Positions 41,051-49,215 of a stretch of DNA of 64,000 bases are shown here, one piece after another; the stretch's first letter is position 1, and each line of letters begins with the position of its first letter. A program made the translations under genes and the position numbers. The stretch is from Chersky-840 sp036511675 (GTDB lineage Bacteria; Actinomycetota; Acidimicrobiia; Acidimicrobiales; UBA8190), in contig DATCBU010000116.1 of the NCBI GenBank assembly GCA_036511675.1, forward strand, positions 28,271-92,270. Reading direction: 5' to 3'. The notes under the pieces are model-generated. The model was not told where the DNA came from. It made no database searches and worked only from the letters and a program-made list of their open reading frames with translations.

Positions 41051-43129
41051 CTGACTTGCCGTCGAGCCACGGTCTGCGTAGGGGTGGGGTTACTCGCTGC
41101 GTTCGGGCTGACCGCGGTGTCGGCTCCGCCGGCCGGTGCACAGCCGGCGGGGACCGCTCCTATCGCCGGGAGCGCGTCGCCGGCGGCGGGCCGGGGCCGA
41201 TCGCTGGGTCCTGTCGCGGCGGACTCGATCGTGGACTTCGAGTTGGTGCTGAACCCCCAGGATGCGGCGGGGGCCCAAGCCGAGGCGCTGGCCGCGGCGA
41301 CCCCCGGTTCGCCGTCGTACCGGCGGTTCCTCACACCCGAGCAATGGGAGTCGCGGTTCTCCCCCACGCGGCACCAGGTGGCCCAGGTCACGGCGTGGCT
41401 CCATACCCAGGGGCTCCGGGTCAGGTCGATCTCGGCCGACCGACTCGCCATCGAGGTCTCGGGCTCGGGCGCCGGTGTCGAGCACGCCTTCGACACCAAC
41501 CTCGACTACCGCTCCATCGACGGACAGCGACTGCGACAGGCCGAGACGAACCTCTCTGTTCCCTCGACGCTGGGCGGCATCGTGGCCGGAGCGCTGGGCG
41601 TGAACGACACGCCGTCCACGCCGAGGAACACCGTGGGCGCACCGCGGGGCCAGCGCCCTGCGCCCACGGTGTCGGGCGCCCGCCGGGTGCGGCCCCCCCC
41701 GGCAGCGACGTCTCCCGCCCCCTGCGGCAGTTTCTACGGACAGGCCTTCGATAGCACCACTCCCCCCTACGGGCATGGTTTCGGTCAGCCACTGCCCTAC
41801 GTCGCGTGTGGCTACACCCCTCCGCAGATCCGACAGACCTACGGGGTGCAGGGGCTGGTCAACTTCGGTGACAACGGCACGGGCCAGACCGTGGCTGTCG
41901 TCGATGCCTACGCCTCGCCCACGTTGCTGTCCGACGCGCAGAGGTACGCGCAGATCAACGACCCCACCCACCCTCTCGCCTCCTCGCAATTCAGCGAGCT
42001 CCTGGCTCATTCGTTCAACGCCAAGAGGTCCTGCGATGCGGGTGGTTGGTTCGGAGAGGCGTCGCTCGACGTCGAGGCGGTCCATGCCGTGGCGCCGGGC
42101 GCCCACATCGTGTACGCGGGGGCCAAGAACTGTCTTCGCTCGCTGTACGACACGCTGCGCACCCTGGTCGATCGACACGTGGCCGACGTGGTGAGCGCGT
42201 CGTGGGGAGATAACGGTGGTGACGTGCTCGACGACGCCGGGACCCGCAGCGCCGTCGACGACATCCTGATGATGGCGGCGGGCACGGGGGTAAGCGTCGT
42301 GTTCGCCAGCGGCGACAACGGGGACGAGTTCTCGGCGGTGGGCGTGACCAGCCCTGACTACCCCGCCTCGAGCCCGTGGGCGACGGGCGTGGGGGGGACC
42401 ACGCTCGAGATCGGCTTCGGGATCGGGGAGTACGGGTGGTCCACCGCCACCAGCGACCTCTGCACCGAGCTGCTCTTCGGCCTGTCGGGGTGTTCCTCGG
42501 CCACCGTGAACACGTGGCTCCCCCCGCTGTTCGCCGGGGGCTCGGGTGGGGGGACGAGCTACCGCTACCCCCAACCGTCGTACCAGGCCGGGGTGGTGCC
42601 CTCGGGCCTGGCCACGCGCAACGCGGCGGTGACCGGCACCACGCCCATGCGGGTGGTGCCCGACGTGTCGATGGACGCCGATCCGGGCACCGGGATGCTC
42701 GAGGGCCTCACCCAGAGCTTCCCCGATGGCGTCCACTACGGCCAGTTCCGGATCGGCGGGACCAGCCTGTCGACCCCGCTGTTCGCCGGGGTCGTGGCCC
42801 TCGCCGACCAGTACGCGGGCGGCCCGCTCGGATTCCTCAATCCGGCGCTGTACACCCTGGCCAAGGAGCACTCCCCGGTGCTCCTCGACGTGGTGCCCGG
42901 CCCCAGCCAGGCGCAGAGCAGGGTGGACGACGCCAACTCGGTCGATACGTCGGGTGGCCTCCTCTTCACGACCCGCATCGTCGACTACCAGGGGACTGAG
43001 ACCTACTGCTCGGACACCGGCATTTGCGCCGACCACGCCGTGTCGATCTCGACGGCCCGGGGATACGACGACATGACGGGAATCGGCGCCCCCAGGGTCG
43101 GCTTCGTGCCGGCGCTGGCCAAGCTCTGA
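41051..43129 (+). CDS. Secreted S53-family peptidase (sedolisin/kumamolisin-like)
   Basis: About 692 residues: signal peptide, pro-domain (~45-170: SPSYRRFLTPEQWESRFSP), and a catalytic domain. The catalytic Glu and Asp are in FGEASLDVEAV (42056-42070), the oxyanion Asp in SGDNG (42314) and the Ser in GGTSLSTPLFAG (42774). C-terminal YDDMTGIGAP resembles the calcium site. Sedolisins are acid-stable serine-carboxyl peptidases acting outside the cell. The start is unsettled: in-frame GTG 41084 gives a signal peptide without positive charge, whereas CTG 41051 gives TCRRAT and follows GAAGGGG by ten bases. A TTA codon lies at 41090-41092. Confidence 0.88.
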   Translation: MTCRRATVCVGVGLLAAFGLTAVSAPPAGAQPAGTAPIAGSASPAAGRGRSLGPVAADSIVDFELVLNPQDAAGAQAEALAAATPGSPSYRRFLTPEQWESRFSPTRHQVAQVTAWLHTQGLRVRSISADRLAIEVSGSGAGVEHAFDTNLDYRSIDGQRLRQAETNLSVPSTLGGIVAGALGVNDTPSTPRNTVGAPRGQRPAPTVSGARRVRPPPAATSPAPCGSFYGQAFDSTTPPYGHGFGQPLPYVACGYTPPQIRQTYGVQGLVNFGDNGTGQTVAVVDAYASPTLLSDAQRYAQINDPTHPLASSQFSELLAHSFNAKRSCDAGGWFGEASLDVEAVHAVAPGAHIVYAGAKNCLRSLYDTLRTLVDRHVADVVSASWGDNGGDVLDDAGTRSAVDDILMMAAGTGVSVVFASGDNGDEFSAVGVTSPDYPASSPWATGVGGTTLEIGFGIGEYGWSTATSDLCTELLFGLSGCSSATVNTWLPPLFAGGSGGGTSYRYPQPSYQAGVVPSGLATRNAAVTGTTPMRVVPDVSMDADPGTGMLEGLTQSFPDGVHYGQFRIGGTSLSTPLFAGVVALADQYAGGPLGFLNPALYTLAKEHSPVLLDVVPGPSQAQSRVDDANSVDTSGGLLFTTRIVDYQGTETYCSDTGICADHAVSISTARGYDDMTGIGAPRVGFVPALAKL

Positions 43130-43207
43130 GCCCGTGCTCTGAGCCCGGTTTGTGCTGCAGCGATGGTCATCACTTTTGACGAGGTCGGCCGGCGCCGTGC
43201 CCGGTGA

Positions 43208-43238
43208 GCCCATGGACGGCTTGTCGCCGTCCATGGGC
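43208..43238. terminator. Strong 13-bp hairpin downstream of the peptidase
   Basis: GCCCATGGACGGC is followed by a five-base loop TTGTC and its exact complement, 78 bases after the peptidase stop. No T-run follows, so a weak or Rho-assisted terminator or an RNA-stability element is likely. Confidence 0.55.
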
Positions 43239-43300
43239 GCAAAGCCCGTGTCGAGGGCCAGCCGGTCGTCGCCCACCGTGGGCTGCTAATTTTCTGGCTG

Positions 43301-43353
43301 CCGACTCGGGCCCCGCAGATCGGAACTGCGGGGCCGCGGAGCTTCGGTGTCGG
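43301..43353 (+). other. Predicted structured leader upstream of the TIG/Ig-like protein
   Basis: An outer CCGAC/GTCGG helix (43301-43305 with 43349-43353) encloses a perfect 10-bp hairpin GGCCCCGCAG/CTGCGGGGCC (43309-43335). It ends 33 bases before the ATG. Two nested stems in a 5' region suggest a folded leader RNA; it matches no riboswitch I can name. Confidence 0.35.
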
Positions 43354-43386
43354 TGAGCGGGAATACCCAAGAGGCGGGGTACGGGG

Positions 43387-45021
43387 ATGCGGAAGCTCGG
43401 AAGCGACCTGACGGCGAAGTGGCGTGTGGGCCGGGCGGTGTCGGCCGCAGTGGCGACAGTGACCTTTGCCGGCGTGTTGATGACGGTGACGGCGAGCAAC
43501 GTGGCATTGGAGTCGGCGCCCGCTTTCGCCGACACCGGGACGGTCAACTTCTCCTGTACCGCGGGGGCCCAGACCTTCGCCATCCCCATCGACATCACCG
43601 GATCGATACCCACGGGGCTCATCGGCGGTGACACCTTCAACCTGACCAACTATCAGGACCAGGTCACCATTCCCCCCAGCGTGGCGACAACGCTCGTGAA
43701 CGAGGGCATCACCCAACTCGAGGGGACGACGGGCGCGCTGGTCAATGCCACCAACGCCACACCGGGCTCGATGACTCCGTCGATCCCCTGGGGACCGGTC
43801 TCCTTCGGCGCCGGGGGCGTCACGTTCGACGTCCCGAGCTCGCCCATCACCGTCGGCCCCTTCACCGCCACCTCCGCGGCGTCGCCGCCGGTGCTCAGCG
43901 AGGGCACGTTCACGACGGCCCTCCTCGTTGGGGGAAACCCCTACACCTCGATCTGCACCCCTCCCGCCCCCGCACCGGTCATAGCCGGATCGGCGCTCTC
44001 GCTGACCACCATTCCTTCGGCCACGAACACCGTGGTCGACACCCCCGGGGGGATGACCGACACCGCGGCGGCGGCGGGGGAGGCCGCGCTCGGCGCACCC
44101 ACGGGGACCGTCACCTTCTATGTGTGCGGCCCGGCGGTGTCGACGTGCTCATCGGCAGGCCACCTGGTGGGTTCGGGGCCCGTGACCCTGGCACCAGGCG
44201 CCGACGCCACCTCGACCGCCACCTCGGCCGTCATTCCCACCCCCTCGGTGCCGGGCAGCTACTGCTTCTTCGCCTCGTATTCCGGTGACGGCAATTACCC
44301 CCCCACCGACGACGCGTCGTCGGGCGAGTGCTTCGTCGTGGCTCCCTCCATCACGTGCAACCCCTCCTGTACCGGGACCGTGGCGTCCACGGCGGGATCG
44401 GTGGGGGTCTCGGGCTCGTCGAGCACCTCGGGGAACCTGTTCCTGTCGGTGGGCCAGACCGCACTCAACTGTGGCAACGGGTACAGCTCGCTGGCGCAGT
44501 ACACGACGATCCAGGAGTCGGACTTCGCGTCCTCGGCACCGCTGACGGCCACCGACACCGTGCTCAACGACCCCACGCTCAAACGCTTCGGTGTCTGTTT
44601 CCAGTCCTTCGCCGGGACGTTCAAGAACGTGCATGGCGCGAAGGTGCGAATCGGACTGCTCCACAAGTGCCACGGGACCGCGTTCCCGGCGCCGTGCGTC
44701 GAGTCCACCCGGGAGTCGGGCGGCAACGTGGTCGCCGTGCTCCTCGTTCCCCCCAACGACCCCAGGTTCCACGGTGGTGGCACCGCGCCGTTGGTCACCG
44801 GGGTGTCCCCGGCGTCGGGTGCTCCCAAGGCGACGGTCACGGTCAAGGGCTTGTTCTTGAAGGGGGCCACGGTCAAGGTGGGGTCGGTCGCCGTCAGGGC
44901 CAAGTCGTCCGCGTCCAAGGTCTCCTTCACACTGCCCGGGGCCGTCCCGGCCGGCATCGTGCCCATCACCATCACCACACCGACAGGGAGCATCGTCTAC
45001 CGGACATTCCAGATCACTTGA
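43387..45021 (+). CDS. Secreted Ig-like/TIG domain surface protein
   Basis: 544 residues. Signal peptide at 15-48 (AVSAAVATVTFAGVLMTVTA, cleavage near AFA-DT), then beta-rich Thr/Ser/Pro domains. An Ig-like bacterial repeat (PTGTVTFYVCGPAVSTC to PGSYCFFASYSGDGNYPP, ~240-320) has paired cysteines, and the last ~90 residues (VTGVSPASGAPKATVTVKG) are an IPT/TIG domain. Such proteins are adhesive or structural, exported and perhaps wall-associated; no LPxTG is seen. Between the peptidase and the ABC transporter, it could be cargo or substrate of either. ATG 43387. Confidence 0.8.
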   Translation: MRKLGSDLTAKWRVGRAVSAAVATVTFAGVLMTVTASNVALESAPAFADTGTVNFSCTAGAQTFAIPIDITGSIPTGLIGGDTFNLTNYQDQVTIPPSVATTLVNEGITQLEGTTGALVNATNATPGSMTPSIPWGPVSFGAGGVTFDVPSSPITVGPFTATSAASPPVLSEGTFTTALLVGGNPYTSICTPPAPAPVIAGSALSLTTIPSATNTVVDTPGGMTDTAAAAGEAALGAPTGTVTFYVCGPAVSTCSSAGHLVGSGPVTLAPGADATSTATSAVIPTPSVPGSYCFFASYSGDGNYPPTDDASSGECFVVAPSITCNPSCTGTVASTAGSVGVSGSSSTSGNLFLSVGQTALNCGNGYSSLAQYTTIQESDFASSAPLTATDTVLNDPTLKRFGVCFQSFAGTFKNVHGAKVRIGLLHKCHGTAFPAPCVESTRESGGNVVAVLLVPPNDPRFHGGGTAPLVTGVSPASGAPKATVTVKGLFLKGATVKVGSVAVRAKSSASKVSFTLPGAVPAGIVPITITTPTGSIVYRTFQIT

Positions 45022-45092
45022 CGGGTCCGGTAGGCCGCCGGGACAGCACGAGCCCTTCGCCCCCGGCGGCCAGGGGACCGACGGGCTAGACG

Positions 45093-46142
45093 ATGTGGCG
45101 GATCGCGCTCAAGGACCTGCAGTGGCGCCGACGTCGCCTCCTGATCTCGACACTCGGCACGTCGCTGGTCTTCACCATGGCGCTGGTGCTGGCCGGGCTG
45201 GCGGGAAGCTTCGGGGTCGAGGCCAACAACGCCTTGCGGGCCTTCGGTGCCGACGCCTGGGTCGTCCATGCCAACACGCCGGGGCCGTTCACCAGTGGCA
45301 TCCCTCTGCCGGGATCCGCGGTCGAAGCCCTGGCGGCCATGCCCGGAGTGCGGGATGCGGCCGGGTTCGTCTATGCCCAGCAGTCGATCGGGTCCGAAGC
45401 CCAACCAACCGACGCCAACCTCTTCGGCATGGAGTCCGGTCATGTGGGCATGCCGATCCCCGTCGCAGGCCGCCAACCCCACAGCGGGAGCGACGCCATG
45501 GTCGACGACGCCCTCGGCTACAGGCTGGGCCAGCACATCGTCATCGGTGGCAGGAGGTTCGAGGTGGTCGGCACCCTGCACCGGTCAACGCTGCTGTCTG
45601 GCACCCCCAACGTCTTCGTGACGCTGCCCGCCGCGCAACGCCTGCTGTACGGAGGACAGAACCTGGTCACCGCCGTGCTCACCAAGGGCACCCCCACCGG
45701 CACCCCCTCAGCCTTCCGCGTCTTGTCGCTGAGCCAGGTCAAGACGGACATGACGCGCCCGCTGGCCAAGGCGCAGCAGGTGGTGGCGTTCATCGAGATC
45801 TTCCTGTGGCTGATCGCGGCCTGCATCATCGGCTCGGTGGTGTACGTCTCTGCGCTGGAGAAGACGCGGGACTTCGCCGTGCTCAAGGCCACGGGCGGCT
45901 CCAACGGTCAACTCATGGTCACGTTGGCCCTCCAGGCCGTCGTGATCTCGGTGGGTGCCGCCGCCGTGGCCGCCGCCCTCGCCAACCTGCTGGCGCCCAT
46001 CTTCCCCATCCTGGTCGTCATCCCGGTGTGGTCGATGCTGGCCCTCCCCGTCCTGGCCATCGTCCTCGGCCTCTTGGCCAGCACGGCGGGGTTGAGCCGC
46101 GCCGTGGCCGTGGAGCCCGCCATGGCCTTCGGAGGGCCGTGA
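45093..46142 (+). CDS. FtsX-like ABC transporter permease
   Basis: 349 residues with one N-terminal helix (GTSLVFTMALVLAGLAGSF), a ~190-residue extracytoplasmic MacB-type domain (ADAWVVHANTPGPFTSG to LLYGGQNLVTAV), then three helices from ~245 (IFLWLIAACIIGSVVYVSALEKTRDFAVLKATGG, ending GLLASTAGL). The EKTRDFAVLKATGG cytosolic loop is the FtsX coupling motif. FtsX/MacB permeases move lipids or peptides across or out of the inner membrane by mechanical coupling rather than by a channel. Overlaps the next gene by one base (TGATG), giving an ABC pair. Confidence 0.9.
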   Translation: MWRIALKDLQWRRRRLLISTLGTSLVFTMALVLAGLAGSFGVEANNALRAFGADAWVVHANTPGPFTSGIPLPGSAVEALAAMPGVRDAAGFVYAQQSIGSEAQPTDANLFGMESGHVGMPIPVAGRQPHSGSDAMVDDALGYRLGQHIVIGGRRFEVVGTLHRSTLLSGTPNVFVTLPAAQRLLYGGQNLVTAVLTKGTPTGTPSAFRVLSLSQVKTDMTRPLAKAQQVVAFIEIFLWLIAACIIGSVVYVSALEKTRDFAVLKATGGSNGQLMVTLALQAVVISVGAAAVAAALANLLAPIFPILVVIPVWSMLALPVLAIVLGLLASTAGLSRAVAVEPAMAFGGP

Positions 46143-47176
46143 TGGCCGAGCTCACCGTCTCTGACCTGACCGTCGAATACCAGAGCGGGGACTACGTCAT
46201 CCGCCCTCTCGATCGGTTGAACATGGAAGCCGAGGCGGGGTCCCTGGCCCTGCTCCTCGGGCCCAGTGGCTGTGGCAAGACGACGTTGTTGTCGTGTCTG
46301 GCCGGGATCCTCAGGCCCACCAAAGGCTCCATCGTCTTCCGGGGTGCTCAGGTGTCGGCCCTCGAGGGATCGGCGCTGACGTCGTACCGTCGCCACAGCG
46401 TCGGCGTGGTCTTCCAGGCGTTCAACCTCATCCCGAGCCTGTCGGCGCTCGACAACGTGGCCGCCCCGCTGTGGGCGGCGGGCGTGCGGGGCGCCGAGGC
46501 CCGCCACCGCGCCACCGCACTGCTCACCCGCGTCGGGTTGAAAGATCGCACCCATCACCATCCCGGAGACCTGTCGGGAGGCCAGCAACAACGCGTGGCC
46601 ATAGCCCGGGCGCTGGCTCTCGACCCCCCGTTGATCCTCGCCGACGAGCCCACGGCACACCTCGACTACATCCAGGTCGAGGAGATCCTCCGTCTGGTCG
46701 CCGAGCTGGCGTCCGAGGGCAGGGTGGTGGCGGTGGCCACCCATGACGATCGCCTTCTTCCCCTGGCCGACCAGGTGGTGGAGCTCGTGCCCCGATTCGT
46801 CGAAGAGGAGCTCGAGCCCAAGACCCACGCCCTCGCCGCCGGGGATGTCCTCTTCGAGCAGGGCAGTCGCGGCAACCGTATCTTCATGGTCGAAGAAGGC
46901 AGGGTGGAGCTCTTCCGACGCCATCCCGACGGGACCGAGGAGGTGCTCCGCAGCGCCGAACCGGGCGACTACTTCGGCGAGATGGGGCCTTTGTTCTCGC
47001 TGCCCCGGTCGGCGACGGCCCGGGCCAGAGAGGACTCGGTCGTGATCGGGTACACGGTGCGCGACTTCCGGGCCAAGGTCGGCGTCGACTTTGTGGCCGG
47101 GCTCCTCGGCAGGGACCACAAAGGACCGCCGGCGCCCCAGAGAAATATTGCCCCCCACGACCTGTGGGCCCGGTAG
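46142..47176 (+). CDS. ABC transporter ATPase fused to a C-terminal cyclic nucleotide-binding domain
   Basis: 344 residues. ABC domain: Walker A LGPSGCGKTT (40-48), Q-loop VVFQAFN (~91), signature LSGGQ (144-148), Walker B LILADE (165-169), switch His201. After residue 228 a CNMP-binding domain begins: AAGDVLFEQGSRGNRIFMVEEG and the phosphate-binding cassette GDYFGEMGPLFSLPRSATAR (275-294), with the conserved Gly-Glu and Arg289 that bind the cyclic phosphate. Fusion of a MacB-type ATPase to this domain is unusual. It suggests transport gated by cAMP or a related nucleotide, possibly from the cyclase 9 kb upstream. Confidence 0.9.
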   Translation: MAELTVSDLTVEYQSGDYVIRPLDRLNMEAEAGSLALLLGPSGCGKTTLLSCLAGILRPTKGSIVFRGAQVSALEGSALTSYRRHSVGVVFQAFNLIPSLSALDNVAAPLWAAGVRGAEARHRATALLTRVGLKDRTHHHPGDLSGGQQQRVAIARALALDPPLILADEPTAHLDYIQVEEILRLVAELASEGRVVAVATHDDRLLPLADQVVELVPRFVEEELEPKTHALAAGDVLFEQGSRGNRIFMVEEGRVELFRRHPDGTEEVLRSAEPGDYFGEMGPLFSLPRSATARAREDSVVIGYTVRDFRAKVGVDFVAGLLGRDHKGPPAPQRNIAPHDLWAR

Positions 47177-47283
47177 CGCCGGGGCCCATTCGATCGCAGG
47201 TCACCGGCACCCCGTGCTGCCGGGCCAGCGGGCCCTCGAGGTGTTGTTCCCCCGGGTGCTGCGACACCAGACCCGGGTTGTTA

Positions 47284-47295
47284 CTATCTAGATAG
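47284..47295. promoter_or_regulatory. Perfect 12-bp palindrome (CTATCTAGATAG) upstream of sufB
   Basis: The palindrome lies ~80 bases before sufB, overlaps TACTAT and TAGATA hexamers that could serve as a -10 element, and is followed by a GGGGAAATCCCC stem (47295-47306). It is a candidate operator for an Fe-S-responsive regulator; no regulator gene is in the window. Confidence 0.4.
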
Positions 47296-47375
47296 GGGAA
47301 ATCCCCCTGGGTGGCCCCCCGGCCAGCCAGGCGATATCCGGCTCGTGCAGGTCAGAGCCAGAGGTGACAGACGCG

Positions 47376-48776
47376 ATGACGACAACGGATCTCGATCTCG
47401 GCCGGTACAAGCTCGGCTGGAGTGACGTCGAGGACTACGTCTTCAAGCCCAAGAAGGGCCTCTCCGAAGAGATCGTGCGCGAAATGTCGGCCATGAAGGG
47501 CGAGCCCGACTGGATGCGGAACTTCCGGCTGAAGGCCCTGAAGCGTTTCATGGCCCGGCCCATGGCGCCGTGGTTCGCGGTGAACATGCCCGACCTCGAT
47601 TTCGACAACATCTACTACTACGTGAAGCCGACCGAAGGTCAGGTGAAGGACTGGGACGCGCTCCCCGAGTCCATCAAGTCGACCTACGAGAAGCTGGGCA
47701 TCCCCGAAGCCGAGCGGAAGTACCTCGCCGGCGTGACGGCGCAGTACGAGAGCGAAGTGGTCTTCCACCGCAACCGGGCCGACCTCGAGGCCCAGGGTGT
47801 GCTGTTCTGCGACATGGACACCGCCGTGCGTGAGTACCCCGAGCTCGTGAAGCGTTGGTTCGGGACGATCATCCCGCCCAACGACAACAAGTTCGCCGCC
47901 CTCAACTCGGCGGTGTGGTCAGGCGGCTCGTTCATCTACGTCCCGCCCGGCGTGAAGGTCGACATGCCGCTGCAGGCGTACTTCCGGATCAACACCGAGA
48001 ACATGGGCCAGTTCGAGCGCACCCTGATCATCGCGGACGAAGGGTCCGAAGTGCACTACGTGGAGGGGTGCTCCGCCCCCGTCTACACCACGGACTCGCT
48101 GCACTCGGCGGTGGTCGAGCTGGTGGCGCTCCAGGGCTCGCGGATCACCTACACCACCATCCAGAACTGGTCGAACAACGTGTACAACCTGGTGACGAAG
48201 CGGGCGCGTGCGGAAGCCGAAGCGCACGTGGCGTGGATCGACGGCAACATCGGGTCGCGCCTCACCATGAAGTACCCGTCGGTGTACCTCATGGGACCCA
48301 AGGCCTCGGGTGAGGTCCTGTCGGTGGCGTACGCCGGTGCGGGCCAGCACCAGGACGCCGGGGCCAAGATGGTGCACGCCGCGCCCGAGACCACCTCGAC
48401 CATCGTGTCGAAGTCGATCTCCAAGGACGGCGGCCTGTCGACCTATCGGGGCCTGGTGCGGGTGGAGGAGGGGGCGAAGCATGCCAAGAGCTTCGTGCGT
48501 TGCGACGCCCTCATCCTGGACGAGCAGTCGACGTCAGAGACCAAGCCCTACATGGAGGTCGAGGAGCGCGACGCGCAGATCGGCCACGAGGCCACGGTGT
48601 CGAAGGTGGGTGAGGACCAGCTCTTCTACCTCATGAGCCGGGGGCTCTCGGAGAGCCAGGCCATGAGTATGATCGTCAACGGCTTCATCGAGCCCGTCGT
48701 GCGCACGCTGCCCATGGAGTACGCGGTCGAGTGGAGCCGGCTCATCGAGTTGCAGATGGAAGGCGCAGTCGGCTGA
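47376..48776 (+). CDS. sufB: Fe-S cluster assembly protein SufB
   Basis: A 466-residue SufB: LGRYKLGWSDVEDYVFKPKKGLSEEIV, GTIIPPNDNKFAALNSAVWSGGSFIYVPPGVKV, EGSEVHYVEGCSAPVY, RASVKSISKDGG-like region KSISKDGGLSTYRG and the C-terminal GFIEPVVRTLPMEYA. SufB is the scaffold on which clusters form, working with SufC and SufD. ATG 47376 is preferred because it gives the usual MTTTD-type N-terminus and GAGG lies eleven bases upstream; GTG 47364 is the alternative. Begins the plus-strand half of the locus. Confidence 0.95.
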   Translation: MTTTDLDLGRYKLGWSDVEDYVFKPKKGLSEEIVREMSAMKGEPDWMRNFRLKALKRFMARPMAPWFAVNMPDLDFDNIYYYVKPTEGQVKDWDALPESIKSTYEKLGIPEAERKYLAGVTAQYESEVVFHRNRADLEAQGVLFCDMDTAVREYPELVKRWFGTIIPPNDNKFAALNSAVWSGGSFIYVPPGVKVDMPLQAYFRINTENMGQFERTLIIADEGSEVHYVEGCSAPVYTTDSLHSAVVELVALQGSRITYTTIQNWSNNVYNLVTKRARAEAEAHVAWIDGNIGSRLTMKYPSVYLMGPKASGEVLSVAYAGAGQHQDAGAKMVHAAPETTSTIVSKSISKDGGLSTYRGLVRVEEGAKHAKSFVRCDALILDEQSTSETKPYMEVEERDAQIGHEATVSKVGEDQLFYLMSRGLSESQAMSMIVNGFIEPVVRTLPMEYAVEWSRLIELQMEGAVG

Positions 48777-48836
48777 TCGGGTCGGGCCCTGCCCGGCGCC
48801 TCCGCTCAGTCCGCTCAGGGAGAGGAGGCGGTAGCC

Positions 48837-49175
48837 GTGCCCATGCGTGAGGGGTGCAAGCACTTCCAGAGCCGCTCGTACGACACCGGTGAGGTCGTGC
48901 GCTTCTGCGAGCTCGATCTTGCTCCCGAAGCCCCGTGGCGCTGCCCCGATCCCTGCGCATCCTTCGCGCCCCGTATGGTCGACCTGGCGTGGCAGCCCGG
49001 GAGCCTGGTCCGCAAGCCGGTCGAGGACGAGCCCGGCCCCGGCGGTCCCGACGTCGTGCGATTGCTCGAGGAGGCGGCCGACATCGTCGACGCCGTCGTC
49101 CCCGAGACCCTGGCCGAGGTGGAGAAACAAGAACAGGCCAAAGACCGCGGCCGTCGCTGGTGGAAACGTCGCTGA
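48837..49175 (+). CDS. Small four-cysteine protein in the suf locus
   Basis: A 112-residue protein of unknown function. Four cysteines (C7, C24, C36, C40) in the pattern CX16CX11CX3C precede an acidic helix and a basic C-terminus (KDRGRRWWKRR). The cysteine set could bind zinc or an Fe-S cluster; no known family comes to mind. GTG 48837 follows AGGAGG by about ten bases. Placed 60 bases after sufB and read in the same direction, it probably belongs to the suf transcript. Convergent with the isomerase-like gene on the other strand. Confidence 0.75.
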   Translation: MPMREGCKHFQSRSYDTGEVVRFCELDLAPEAPWRCPDPCASFAPRMVDLAWQPGSLVRKPVEDEPGPGGPDVVRLLEEAADIVDAVVPETLAEVEKQEQAKDRGRRWWKRR

Positions 49176-49215
49176 GGTCGTGAATCACGCCCGCCCGGGG
49201 CCGCAGCCGGACTCG

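Noticed and set aside
43301..43386. c-di-AMP (ydaO) riboswitch before the Ig/TIG gene
   Set aside because: Only a loose similarity around GAGCGGGAATACCC; conserved later segments of that riboswitch are not found.
45095..46141. Long N-terminal extension of the ABC-CNBD gene
   Set aside because: It is the shadow of the permease; ATG 46142 is the natural start.
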